NCBI GenBank assembly: GCA_033763635.1
Contig: JANRKG010000093.1
Coordinates: 1 to 22,610 of the forward strand
DNA length: 22,610 nucleotides
DNA from: JANRKG01 sp033763635
Lineage (GTDB): Bacteria > Cyanobacteriota > Cyanobacteriia > GCF-001939115
Direction of reading: 5' to 3'
Below are positions 14,647 to 22,567 of the stretch, in pieces. The notes under the pieces are model-generated. The model searched no databases. It worked only from the letters and a program-made list of their open reading frames with translations, and was not told the origin of the DNA. A program made the translations under genes and the position numbers. Position 1 is the first letter of the stretch. Each line of letters starts with the position of its first letter.

Positions 14647-17217
14647 CTAAACCAACGCAGGGGATGCAACTCGCACCACGATATCGTTGTAATCAAAGTC
14701 ATTGACGGAACCCGTCAGGTCTTCGAACCCAAACATGCGATTTCCTAGATTGACAATGTGGGTCAGCCCATCCGTATTTGCCGCTCCATAGGAGAAGTAA
14801 ACTGGATTTGCTCCACTTTGCCCCTGGGCCAGTGTACCATCAGCAACAATAAAGGGAGCCAGGATAGACCCGCCTGTTAAAGTGCCGCCAATATCCGCTG
14901 TTGCCAGGTTGGCAACCGTCAAGTCAACCGCAATCCGCCGTGAACTTAGCGCATCATTAACATATTGTTGACGGTTAAAGTTAGCGGCCCCTGGCGTGTT
15001 GCCATTGATCGTTCCATTCGCATCATCAACCCGGTAGAAGCCTACAAAGTTGTTGAATGCCGCTTCCCGATTCACCGTGAACGTTGTACTAATGTTGCCA
15101 GTGAGTCCACGCAAATCTAAAATGGCTGCATTATTCTCTTGATTACTCCCCGCACTAGGAGCATTTGCGGTTGCTTCGAGTTGCAGAGCGGCACCACTCG
15201 ACCAGCGCAACGCAGAGGAAGAGGTATTAAACTGCTGTACATCGTTCACCGTCAGGGCAGAACCATTCCCCACCCCTAGCAAGGTGGTTTGGGTGCCTTT
15301 ACCAAAGTTTTGGGTTTCGTAGAAGCCGAGGCGATCGCTCTGGTTGAATACAACATCCCGGGGAGCGTTGCCACCGAGACCATCCGCCAGAGTCGAGAAA
15401 ATCACCTGTCTCCGAGCCAGGACAGCGGCGACATAACCCGATTGACCGGGCAGAATTCCATTGATTCGGCCTTCTGCATCATCCACCTTAAATGCACCGT
15501 ACTCGTAAACTCCCCCCTGGGAATTTGCACGGGAGGTTAAATTAAACCGTAACGTTTGATTTCCAGTGGGTTGAATGCCCGCAGGTGCAGTATTCAGGGA
15601 GAAAACGTTAGATTGGGTCCGGGCGAAACCTCCTTCGGGTAGGGCGACCAATAGTTGGCCCCCTTCCACATGGTTACCGTTGAGAACTGTTGTGGAACCT
15701 GTTGAGTTTCTGACACTATGGGCCTGAACATCAAACAGATAAGCTCCCCGGTTAACCAAGGAGTAGGAAGGAAGTTCAATAATTCCAGAGGTTTCCCATT
15801 CACCCTTCGTGGCAGGGACATCAAATTGAGACCCTGCGGCGCTTTCATTGACCTGGAAGAGTCGGGTGATGGCTTTGGTGGTGGGGTTGAAGGACCAGAC
15901 CGAAGCTTCCCGATTCTCTGCGGACATCACTGCTCCGCCAAAGGCCGTCTCGTCTTCCTGAAGCAGGACGTTCCCCGATCGGTCCACCACAATGTTGTCG
16001 TAGCTGACTCCCTTACCAGGCCCCCCTGTCAGCAAGAGTTCAAAGTTGCTGATTGAACCGATGGGATCATTAGGGTTCAGGGTGAAGCGATAGAGTTTTC
16101 CATAGGGGTTTTCTGCTTCTGTGGCGGTGGTAGTGGTTCCAGCGGCGGCCCCCTGCCCTTTGCGGCTATTCGTCCCAGTGCTAACAAAGTAGAAGGTGCC
16201 AGGGTTGTTGGGGTCTTCAGCAAAGTCTTCTAACCGCTGGAAGTTGGTAGAGCGACCTGTGGTGTTCGCAAAGGTACTCAGGTCAGCGCCATTCGCTTTG
16301 GGAGTGCCATCTGCATTGAAGACAGCGGACTTATCCACCTTTGTCCAGGTAGCAGTCTTTTGGCCTTCAGTGATGTCGCCTTCAAACTCTGTATTTGCTA
16401 CCCGCAGCACATATAAGTCGCCATTTGCACTGGCAAAGCCGTTGGGGTCAGCCGTTGTTTGATTGCCCACCCACATGTACAGTTCCCCGTCCGTAAAGTC
16501 CTCTGCGGCGAACAATACAGTTCGGGTCGAATTCACAGCCCGATACTGGGACGCGGAAACGACATTTTCCATCGCATATCGGCCCAACCCATCGATCGCA
16601 AGGGCAGTGCCATCGGGTGTGATAGCCCAACCGCGACTGGTGTTGCCGCCTTCTTCAGGTCCGAAGTACACAGGTACTTCCTGCCCATTGACATTGACAA
16701 ATCCAGTCTCAGCCAGGTAAGCAGAGCAGAAGCGGTTGAAGGAGAGGGTGGCTCCGGCAGTGTTTGTGTAAAGCCCAGTTGTGGTGTTCAGGGTGTAGGT
16801 TCCGGTGGAATCAACCGCCCGTTCAATCAGGTTGCGTCCCCCGATCGCATTCCAGTTTTCATCGAAGACGAACAGGGAAACTCTGGCCCCGCGAATCGTC
16901 TGACCTGTAGCCGTAGTGGAAATATCACTCGAGGCTGCATTGCTCAACTCGTGGTTTACCCACACATAATTAAAGGTTCGACCGTCAACCTTAACTTGTC
17001 TAGATCCTGTTCCGTCAGGAATGCCAGTAAAGGCAAAGCGTTGGGTTGAACTTACGGCAGGAACGGTCGTGGCACTGAAGGTGCTAGTGAGGAGAGGAAC
17101 TTCATCCCCTACTGTAAGCAAGGGAACTAAAGTAAAAGCAGAGGAGGCAGAGGAACCGGCGATAGTACTGACATAGGAGGGATCAGCCGTTTTGCCCTGG
17201 TTAATGAAACCTGCCAT
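14647..17217 (-). CDS. PhoX-like (DUF839) phosphatase-type exoprotein with DUF4114-like C-terminus
   Basis: This 856-residue protein has an N-terminal part (about 1-520) resembling the PhoX/DUF839 calcium-dependent phosphatase beta-propeller. Blocks are YVWVNHELS (84-92), YFGPEEGGNTSRGWAITPDG (184-203), AAEDFTDGELYMWVG (237-251), QRLEDFAEDP (327-336) and YDNIVVDRSGNVLLQEDET (406-424), with many acidic residues suited to metal binding. The C-terminal third holds two related modules with VDDAEGRING (578-587) and VDDANGTING (730-739). The second ends in the DUF4114 motif FGFEDLTGSVNDFDYNDIVV (829-848). No Sec or Tat signal is visible at the N-terminus, unlike classical PhoX, so export by a type I system through the C-terminus is inferred. 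A Pho-box-like array lies 55 nt upstream. Family call good; phosphatase versus phytase-like or lactonase activity unproven. Confidence 0.8.
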   Translation of the reverse strand: MAGFINQGKTADPSYVSTIAGSSASSAFTLVPLLTVGDEVPLLTSTFSATTVPAVSSTQRFAFTGIPDGTGSRQVKVDGRTFNYVWVNHELSNAASSDISTTATGQTIRGARVSLFVFDENWNAIGGRNLIERAVDSTGTYTLNTTTGLYTNTAGATLSFNRFCSAYLAETGFVNVNGQEVPVYFGPEEGGNTSRGWAITPDGTALAIDGLGRYAMENVVSASQYRAVNSTRTVLFAAEDFTDGELYMWVGNQTTADPNGFASANGDLYVLRVANTEFEGDITEGQKTATWTKVDKSAVFNADGTPKANGADLSTFANTTGRSTNFQRLEDFAEDPNNPGTFYFVSTGTNSRKGQGAAAGTTTTATEAENPYGKLYRFTLNPNDPIGSISNFELLLTGGPGKGVSYDNIVVDRSGNVLLQEDETAFGGAVMSAENREASVWSFNPTTKAITRLFQVNESAAGSQFDVPATKGEWETSGIIELPSYSLVNRGAYLFDVQAHSVRNSTGSTTVLNGNHVEGGQLLVALPEGGFARTQSNVFSLNTAPAGIQPTGNQTLRFNLTSRANSQGGVYEYGAFKVDDAEGRINGILPGQSGYVAAVLARRQVIFSTLADGLGGNAPRDVVFNQSDRLGFYETQNFGKGTQTTLLGVGNGSALTVNDVQQFNTSSSALRWSSGAALQLEATANAPSAGSNQENNAAILDLRGLTGNISTTFTVNREAAFNNFVGFYRVDDANGTINGNTPGAANFNRQQYVNDALSSRRIAVDLTVANLATADIGGTLTGGSILAPFIVADGTLAQGQSGANPVYFSYGAANTDGLTHIVNLGNRMFGFEDLTGSVNDFDYNDIVVRVASPALV

Positions 17218-17251
17218 GATTAGGATTCTCTATAGTTAGTAGTGATAACAA

Positions 17252-17257
17252 CCTATA
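17252..17257 (-). promoter_or_regulatory. Candidate -10 element of the PhoX-like gene
   Basis: TATAGG on the minus strand is 14 nt downstream of the last Pho-box-like unit and about 35 nt before the ATG at 17217. No separate -35 is obvious, as expected for an activator-dependent promoter. Tentative. Confidence 0.3.
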
Positions 17258-17271
17258 GTTCTCCCACATCT

Positions 17272-17301
17272 AAATTAAGAGAAATCTATAAAAAGGTTAA
17301 G
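17272..17301 (-). promoter_or_regulatory. Pho-box-like array upstream of the PhoX-like gene
   Basis: Read on the minus strand, three 8-nt units are separated by exactly 3 nt: CTTAACCT (17301-17294), TATAGATT (17290-17283) and CTTAATTT (17279-17272). Units 1 and 3 fit the cyanobacterial SphR/PhoB repeat CTTAACCT; unit 2 is poor. The 11-nt spacing, the position 55 nt before the start and the phosphatase gene family agree with phosphate-starvation control. Confidence 0.5.
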
Positions 17302-17500
17302 GTGTATCAAATCCTACAGCGCTCTCTTTGAGATGGAGGGCGTTATTTAACTATTTAAAGAAGTGCAATAGCTTAAAGAAGCTATCTCTACTTTGGAAGC
17401 CACACAAAATCCTCATGGAGAATTTTCATAGAATTGCTTGAAGTTATTTCATAGATATTTCATAGATATTGAAATCTATAAGTATTAAGTTGCGAAGTTT
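17302..17500. other. AT-rich intergenic stretch without a recognisable gene
   Basis: This is the core of the 739-nt gap between the phosphatase start (17217) and the next plus-strand start (17957). It is rich in short A/T runs and contains near-repeats such as TTCATAGATATT around 17448-17470. I see no credible ORF or tRNA here. Confidence 0.5.
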
Positions 17501-17541
17501 TAAGAACTGAGTTCCTTAATCTTTAAAGAACTCAGTTCTTA
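17501..17541. repeat. Perfect 14-bp inverted repeat with 13-nt spacer
   Basis: TAAGAACTGAGTTC at 17501-17514 and its exact reverse complement at 17528-17541 flank a 13-nt A/T-rich spacer. The following plus-strand bases are T-rich but interrupted. It could be an RNA hairpin, a weak terminator or the trace of a small mobile element; no target duplication was recognised. Confidence 0.65.
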
Positions 17542-17695
17542 CTTTTACTTCTTATTGAGTAACTATTAATTGAATTTACTCTTAGTTGAAAGTTCAGGCA
17601 TTCTAAGTATGAGTGTCTTAGGGTGTTGTGTTTTTGAACACACTTCCACTGGTTTATCCTATTGAACTTTGTCAAACCTGTAAGAGCGATCGTGT

Positions 17696-17842
17696 ATGTA
17701 TTTAACTCCTCACGAACTCGATCGCCTGACGGTGCAACGCGCCCGACAAACGCCTTTAGACGAGATGTGGTCCTGTGTTCCTGCCCTGGACATTGCCCAC
17801 ATGAACCATAAACATCTCCCACAACGGTTGTTCAGTAATTAA
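17696..17842 (+). pseudogene. Small ORF with urease-gamma-like N-terminus (possible ureA remnant)
   Basis: This 48-codon ORF starts MYLTPHELDRLTV, which resembles the opening of urease gamma subunits (M.LTP.E.D.L). The remaining residues (QRARQTPLDEMWSCVPALDI and onward) do not resemble urease gamma, and the ORF is about half the usual 100 residues. No Shine-Dalgarno is evident (only AAGAG well upstream). It carries a genome-typical CGATCG just before and GATCGCC within. It may be a decayed, internally deleted ureA, an unrelated microprotein, or chance. I do not see other urease genes in the window. Confidence is low. Confidence 0.25.
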
Positions 17843-17908
17843 TGATGATCATCTTTCCTATAGAAAATCTTTAGATACTCGATCGCGTTAAAACGCTTAC
17901 AGAATCAT

Positions 17909-17948
17909 CCTTCTTTCCCTCGGTTCAATGAAGGGAAAGGGTAGAAGG
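17909..17948 (+). promoter_or_regulatory. Leader hairpin that could mask a Shine-Dalgarno
   Basis: CTTTCCCT (17913-17920) pairs with AGGGAAAG (17932-17939) around an 11-nt loop. Alternatively, CCTTCT (17909-17914) can pair with AGAAGG (17943-17948), which is the Shine-Dalgarno of the gene starting at 17957. It may switch translation, but this is inferred from pairing only. Confidence 0.4.
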
Positions 17949-17956
17949 AAAAATCC

Positions 17957-18595
17957 ATGAAAGTCTTAGGAGCCAGTCGGTTTGATCAGTGTGTTGTGAA
18001 TCTTTCCCTGGTGCATTTGTGCAATCAGGAAAGCCATGTGGGGCAGGAACTCCGCAAAACCTACAGTGCCTGGAAAGAGGAATTAGATGAGACTGCCATG
18101 AACCCCTGGTTTGAGCCACACTGGTTTACCATTTACGTGCCCCATCCCGACCAGCAATATGAAGAGATCACGCTAGAAGAAGGGTTGACCAGGGGTTACA
18201 ACATTGAAGTCAAGCCCATCCATAACCCCAGCCAACTTCCCTATCAGATCCCAGAGGGGGGGCATTTTGTTGTTGTTCTCAAGCAAAAAGAATTAGATGG
18301 CGAGTTTACGATCGCTGCCACAGGTATCTTCATCCGTCCGCTCGGAGTCCTCAGCCTGGATATTCTGGTCGATCCGGACAAGGGTGAATACCAACCGATG
18401 CTGATCCGCCATCCTGTCATTCGTGACTATCCCGAAGGGTGGGAACAGAAGTTGCACCTGTTCATGGAACGGAGTTTACGCGGGGAAGACCTGCCGGGAA
18501 TCGTCGGCTACGTAGACCAGGCTATCAATCAAGATTACCGCCCCCCTTCCTGGAACGAAATGTACCTCTCAACCAGCGGATTCGCGGGATTTTAG
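17957..18595 (+). CDS. Unrecognised protein, 212 residues
   Basis: I do not recognise this family. The product is soluble, without signal peptide or membrane segments, and acidic. Visible blocks are NPWFEPHWFTIYVPHPDQQY near residues 49-68, a central hydrophobic strand GGHFVVVLKQKELDG, and PLGVLSLDILVDPDKGEYQPM. AAGGA lies 7 nt before the ATG, and the frame uses the same codon style as its neighbours, so it is probably expressed. It stands alone between the AT-rich gap and an aldo/keto reductase about 100 nt downstream on the same strand. A possible RNA hairpin sits in its leader. No function is proposed. Confidence 0.8.
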   Translation: MKVLGASRFDQCVVNLSLVHLCNQESHVGQELRKTYSAWKEELDETAMNPWFEPHWFTIYVPHPDQQYEEITLEEGLTRGYNIEVKPIHNPSQLPYQIPEGGHFVVVLKQKELDGEFTIAATGIFIRPLGVLSLDILVDPDKGEYQPMLIRHPVIRDYPEGWEQKLHLFMERSLRGEDLPGIVGYVDQAINQDYRPPSWNEMYLSTSGFAGF

Positions 18596-18604
18596 GGTTT
18601 TCCC

Positions 18605-18625
18605 TGCCCTCTGCCTTCTGCCTTA
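18605..18625 (+). repeat. STRR-type heptamers
   Basis: Three tandem 7-nt units TGCCCTC, TGCCTTC and TGCCTTA lie 10 nt after the stop of the preceding gene. This is a heptamer type common between cyanobacterial genes. Confidence 0.65.
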
Positions 18626-18697
18626 CCTTATTGTCGTTCCTCTCCACAAAGCAGCGCTAAACTTTGAAGAAAGTAACGGCACGACAGGAAGTTAACC

Positions 18698-19642
18698 ATG
18701 CAAACCATTACGCTGGGCGGCAATGGGCCGCAAGTTCCACCCCTTTGTATTGGAACCTGGGCCTGGGGCGATAAGCTGTTCTGGAGCTATGGCAAGGATT
18801 ATAGCGATGCAGAATTGCGAAAAGCCTTTGAAACGGCGATCGGGGCAGGGATTAAATTTTTTGATACCGCTGAAGTCTATGGCATGGGCGTTTCAGAGAG
18901 TTTGCTGGGGCAGTTCATGCGCGAAACGGGCCAAACCGCCCAAATTGCCACCAAGTATGGTCCCAATCCTTTGAGAATTGGGGGCAATGCGGTGAAAGAG
19001 GCATTGACAGCTAGCTTGAAACGGTTGAAGGTCGATCGCGTCGATCTCTATCAAGTCCACTGGCCCTTTGCTTTTTTGATGAGTCAGGAAACTCTGATGA
19101 ATGCCCTGGCGGATGAGGTGCAACAGGGACGGATCAGATCCGTGGGGGTCAGCAACTACTCTGCCGATCAGATGCGAACCGCCCATGAGATTCTGGCAAA
19201 GCGAGGGATTCGATTAGCCACTAATCAGGTCCGGTACTCCCTGATTACCCGCCAAGTTGAGAGCAAGAAAATTGTGGAAACAGCCCGCAACCTGGGGGTG
19301 ACAATTCTCGCTTACAGTCCTCTAGCTCAGGGATTGTTGACAGGGAAGTATACTGCCTTTTCAACGCCTCCAACGGGTGCCCGCCAATTCGATACCCGCT
19401 TTGGACGGGAGGGAATGGAAAAACTGGCTCCTGTGATGCAGGTATTGGAGGCCATTGCGGAGGCGAACGATCGCACCCCTGCCCAGGTTGCCTTAAACTG
19501 GCTGATTGCCCAGGGAGGAGTGATCCCCATTGTGGGGGTGAAGAGTGCAGAGCAGGTGAAGCAGAATGTGCGTGCCCTGGGATGGACCTTAACTCCAACC
19601 GAGATCGCAGAGTTGGAAAAGGTCACTCGTCCTTGGCTTTGA
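18698..19642 (+). CDS. Aldo/keto reductase
   Basis: This 314-residue cytosolic NADPH-dependent oxidoreductase has the (beta/alpha)8 AKR fold. The catalytic tetrad is present: Asp56 and Tyr61 in FFDTAEVYG, Lys86 in ATKYG and His121 in LYQVHWP. The cofactor end shows GVSNYSADQM, QVRYSLI, AYSPLAQGLLTGKY and a C-terminal IPIVGVKSAEQVKQNV. The length is normal. The start is supported by AGGAAG about 6 nt before ATG. Similarity in style to pyridoxal reductase- or YajO-like AKRs is noted, but the carbonyl substrate cannot be read from sequence. It overlaps the end of the convergent gene on the minus strand by 20 bp. Confidence 0.93.
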   Translation: MQTITLGGNGPQVPPLCIGTWAWGDKLFWSYGKDYSDAELRKAFETAIGAGIKFFDTAEVYGMGVSESLLGQFMRETGQTAQIATKYGPNPLRIGGNAVKEALTASLKRLKVDRVDLYQVHWPFAFLMSQETLMNALADEVQQGRIRSVGVSNYSADQMRTAHEILAKRGIRLATNQVRYSLITRQVESKKIVETARNLGVTILAYSPLAQGLLTGKYTAFSTPPTGARQFDTRFGREGMEKLAPVMQVLEAIAEANDRTPAQVALNWLIAQGGVIPIVGVKSAEQVKQNVRALGWTLTPTEIAELEKVTRPWL

Positions 19643-20093
19643 GAGATTTTCCGGCGATCGCTGCTGTATGGAATGATTCCAATTCCTTTGCCAACTCGGC
19701 GGGGGGGGTCCAATGACGGCATCCCCCTAGCCCGGAAGCTGGATTGCCCCGGTATTCAATTTCTGGTACCCAAACACTAATTTGTCGATCGGCAGAGACC
19801 AGATATAAGTAGTCTGCACGAGGATCATAGCGAATCCCCACTCGGAGGTTCGAGAAGTCATCTTCGCAAATCTCAAAGCCAAAGCGAACAACAATCTGGG
19901 CAACCAAACATTCGGGGGTATCCGCATCCTGGCCCGAAATATCCCGCTCCTGCCAAAACTTCTCCAGAAATCGCTCCAGTAGGGGCAGCACTCGGCTGGG
20001 TCCGCCGCCTCGACTAGCATACACAATGGCTGGATTCCCCTCAACGAGGATATGACAGGGAGCATCCATTTCCAAGTGGCAGGGTTGACTCAT
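19623..20093 (-). CDS. Unrecognised protein, 156 residues
   Basis: I do not recognise a named family. The product is acidic and soluble, with no signal peptide. It opens with a predicted short beta-rich part (CHILVEGNPAIVYASRGGG), followed by a helix (LLERFLEKFWQERD), CLVAQIVVRFGFEICEDDF and a YDPRADYLYLVSADRQISVW strand pair, then a Pro/Gly turn and a charged C-terminal helix. Its 3' end overlaps the aldo/keto reductase end by 20 bp in convergent orientation. Start ATG at 20093 lies downstream of a purine-rich GAGGAAAAAATG leader, consistent with a ribosome site. It is probably a cyanobacterial conserved protein of unknown role. Confidence 0.75.
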   Translation of the reverse strand: MSQPCHLEMDAPCHILVEGNPAIVYASRGGGPSRVLPLLERFLEKFWQERDISGQDADTPECLVAQIVVRFGFEICEDDFSNLRVGIRYDPRADYLYLVSADRQISVWVPEIEYRGNPASGLGGCRHWTPPAELAKELESFHTAAIAGKSLKAKDE

Positions 20094-20106
20094 TTTTTCC
20101 TCGCAG

Positions 20107-20130
20107 TATCCAATGACGCTTATCCAATGA
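20107..20130 (+). repeat. TATCCAATGA direct repeat
   Basis: Two identical decamers at 20107-20116 and 20121-20130 lie 14 nt apart, just upstream of the minus-strand gene starting at 20093. A short inverted CCAAT/ATTGG pair overlaps the second copy. A regulatory role is possible but unproven. Confidence 0.35.
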
Positions 20131-20346
20131 TCGTATTGGGTTATTGTGTCAGTTGGGCTGGGTGAACAGCAATCTTCAAATCAAAATCTGTTCCCTGCCT
20201 TCAGTCAACCCTGTTGGATATGCCCTGTTCATAAGCACTGTAACGATGCGAACAGATATTTAGGATGATGTCCTTTACATCTGGAAGATAACAAAATATT
20301 TAATAATTCTAAGAAAGTTTTTTACCCTTAATGAGGAGTTCGATCG

Positions 20347-20781
20347 GTGAACGCTGCTGAACAAGCGATTAGCCTGAATGCTGCGAACAAAATCGCATCA
20401 GTTGTCAATCTCTTTAAAGCGAAGTTTCCAGATGCCAGGTCTGACTTAAAACCCTGGTTAAATGATCCGGATACGCAGGAATGGGTAGATCCGGAATCGA
20501 TCGATATTGGGTTCCACTTTCCGGGCCGATCGCGCCTGTTCCAGAGCCGCAGTATTCTGGTCCAGATTCGCTTCCACGAAGACCCCATCGCGAAGACTTA
20601 TCGGGCGATCGGCATTGAACTCGCTGGCTTCGACCACCAGGGCAAACAGTGGCGCTTCTCAACCGTGCAAAACTGGGAATTTGAGGGGAACTGTTGCCCG
20701 GTCCCCGAAATTCAGGAAGCCCTTAGGAACTTCTGTCGAGATGGGTTGGACTTGTTCAACTCAAACCCAATGGATACTTGA
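20347..20781 (+). CDS. Unrecognised protein, 144 residues
   Basis: The family was not recognised. The product is soluble, with an N-terminal helical segment (NAAEQAISLNAANKIASVVN) followed by DPDTQEWVDPESIDIGFHFP, a SILVQIRFHED strand and a C-terminal segment with paired cysteines (NCCPVPEIQEAL). The start is GTG at 20347, supported by GAGGAG about 8 nt upstream. It lies about 85 nt before the first glycosyltransferase on the same strand, so co-transcription is possible. Its promoter should be in the 253-nt divergent spacer 20094-20346, where I see no clear motif beyond the TATCCAATGA repeats. Confidence 0.75.
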   Translation: MNAAEQAISLNAANKIASVVNLFKAKFPDARSDLKPWLNDPDTQEWVDPESIDIGFHFPGRSRLFQSRSILVQIRFHEDPIAKTYRAIGIELAGFDHQGKQWRFSTVQNWEFEGNCCPVPEIQEALRNFCRDGLDLFNSNPMDT

Positions 20782-20867
20782 GGCCCAAATAAAATTCAAT
20801 TGAACTCTCATGTTTGAATGGCGGCAATGCTTCTATCCTGGAAGTGCCTGTCATTAAATTTGCGGTC

Positions 20868-21734
20868 ATGAAGTTCGCGGTTTCCATTGTTGCGATTGAT
20901 CAGTACCTCCATAGCCAAGCTTTCTGGGAAATCGCAGAAGCAATTCACTATGGACTTCTGACCCTTGGTTACGACTCCATCCTCACGGCTGAAACCACAA
21001 CTCCCGATCGCTGGCATATTATCCTCGGCTCAAATTTACTGCCCTTCTTTCCGACGGAAATTGCCCCCCGTTCCATTTTTTACAATCTAGAACAAATCTT
21101 TCCCGGTTCTCCCTGGCTCAAACCTGAACTGGTAGAATTGTTTCGCCAATATCCCCTTTGGGACTATAGCCAGAACAACCTCAAAGCATTGACTCAGATG
21201 GGGATTGACCATGCACTTTACCTCCCCATTGGATATGTCCCAGAACTCACACGTATTCCATCGGAGGAAGAAGAGATTGATGTACTCTTTTTTGGGACTC
21301 CCAACGATCGCCGTCAATTTATCCTAGAGCAATTGCAAAACCGGGGGGTTGTTGTCAAAGTAATTTCCGAGGTATACGGTGCAGAACGGGATCGATGGAT
21401 TGCCAGGGCTAAAATGGTGTTAAATATCCATCTCTATGAAGCCAGAGTGTTTGAGTTGGTTCGGGCTTCCTACCTCTTTGCAAATCATAAGTTTGTCATC
21501 TCAGAAGAGGGACATGATCCGGAAGAAAATTTGTTCTCGGAAGGGTTAGTTTTTGCTCCCTATGATCAGTTAGTAGAAACTTGCTTACAATTTTTGAACA
21601 AGCCTGAAAGTAGAGAAAAAATTGCACAAAGAGGATTTGAATTAATGACCCAACGACCTCAATCAGAATATTTAATGCCAGCCGTTCAAGCATTAGAGCT
21701 TTTTGAAGCTTTTATTGATGATGGTAATGGGTAA
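20868..21734 (+). CDS. CgeB-like GT-B glycosyltransferase
   Basis: This 288-residue cytosolic or membrane-associated transferase resembles the CgeB/Glyco_trans_1_2 group. The N-terminal half (MKFAVSIVAIDQYLHSQAFW) is a degenerate donor/acceptor lobe. The C-terminal lobe begins around IDVLFFGTPNDRRQFILEQL and contains ARMV-type LNIHLYEARVFELVRASYLF and the ISEEGHDPEENLF region where nucleotide-sugar contacts are expected, followed by a LQFLNKPESREKIAQRGFEL helix typical of this family. The frame is open from TTG at 20814, but ATG at 20868 is preferred as the N-terminus then starts on the first strand. The bases around it repeat (IKFAV then MKFAV). It is followed 62 nt later by a second transferase, suggesting a surface-glycan or protein-glycosylation locus continuing to the right. 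Confidence 0.78.
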   Translation: MKFAVSIVAIDQYLHSQAFWEIAEAIHYGLLTLGYDSILTAETTTPDRWHIILGSNLLPFFPTEIAPRSIFYNLEQIFPGSPWLKPELVELFRQYPLWDYSQNNLKALTQMGIDHALYLPIGYVPELTRIPSEEEEIDVLFFGTPNDRRQFILEQLQNRGVVVKVISEVYGAERDRWIARAKMVLNIHLYEARVFELVRASYLFANHKFVISEEGHDPEENLFSEGLVFAPYDQLVETCLQFLNKPESREKIAQRGFELMTQRPQSEYLMPAVQALELFEAFIDDGNG

Positions 21735-21796
21735 AAATTAATGGGTGACAGCTATAAATTTAATTTATTACCTATTAATTATTGCCTGCAATTCCA

Positions 21797-22567
21797 ATGT
21801 CTAATCTGAGCTTCATCACTCTTCTATCTTATGATTACCGTTATGCCTATAGCGCTATCCGTTCCTATTACGAATTGGCAGATGAAATTATTTTAGGCCT
21901 TGACAAAGATCGACTAACCTGGTCTGGAAATCAATTTGAGTTTGATCTAACAGGTTTTGAAACATTCTTAAATCAGTACGATCATGCTCATAAAATTCGA
22001 TTGGTTGAGGACAATTTTCACCCTCTAAGTTCGGCTCGTGAAAATGATACCCGCGAACGAAATTATCTTTCCTATTACTGTCAGGGTGACAATTGGATCA
22101 TACAAATTGATGCCGACGAAATTTTGCTCAATCCCCTTCCATTTCAGGAGTGGATGTTGACCGCAAATCCTGAAGCTTGCATTTACGCCCGATGGATTTC
22201 TGTATTCAAAGTACTCGATGAGTTTGTTTTGGCGATTGACCCACCTATTGAGTACACTGCCATTGGGATCAAGACCCCTGGCTTGTACACAGACTGTCGA
22301 GAAACATCCCAACCCCGTGTTGTGTCGCCCTTAAATCTGCTTCATTTCTCCTGGGGGCGAAGTGAAGCTGAATTACTCACGAAGTTGCAGAACTGGAGTC
22401 ACAATCAGGATTTTGATATCCAGCACTACTTTGAGTTCTGGAAGTCTGTGAATGCCGAGAATTATGCTTCAATCACGAATTTTCATCCCATTGACGGTCC
22501 TGCATGGCAACGCCTGGTTGCCGTCCCTTTTGAGATGCTTCCTGCGGGCCGAGAATTGTTGCCTTGA
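21797..22567 (+). CDS. GT-A-like glycosyltransferase (GT2-like)
   Basis: This 256-residue protein begins LSFITLLSYDYRYAYSAIRS, followed by ADEIILGLDKDR, a Rossmann-type opening of family-2-like transferases. The metal-binding DxD-type motif appears as QIDADEILL near residues 107-115, within a WIIQIDADE strand. The C-terminal part (HFSWGRSEAELLTKLQNWSH) is typical of small transferases that act on glycans of unknown sequence. The frame opens with TTG at 21782, but ATG at 21797 gives the usual start. AT-richness is somewhat higher here and in the preceding transferase than in the transport cluster, which may mean acquired surface-glycan genes. The exact sugar and acceptor are unknown. Confidence 0.72.
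   Translation: MSNLSFITLLSYDYRYAYSAIRSYYELADEIILGLDKDRLTWSGNQFEFDLTGFETFLNQYDHAHKIRLVEDNFHPLSSARENDTRERNYLSYYCQGDNWIIQIDADEILLNPLPFQEWMLTANPEACIYARWISVFKVLDEFVLAIDPPIEYTAIGIKTPGLYTDCRETSQPRVVSPLNLLHFSWGRSEAELLTKLQNWSHNQDFDIQHYFEFWKSVNAENYASITNFHPIDGPAWQRLVAVPFEMLPAGRELLP

Noticed and set aside
17532..17822. 96-codon minus-strand ORF in the AT-rich gap
   Set aside because: No Shine-Dalgarno, composition changes from Gly/Arg-rich to Asn/Ser/Lys-rich along its length as it leaves the GC-richer part, and no family resemblance.
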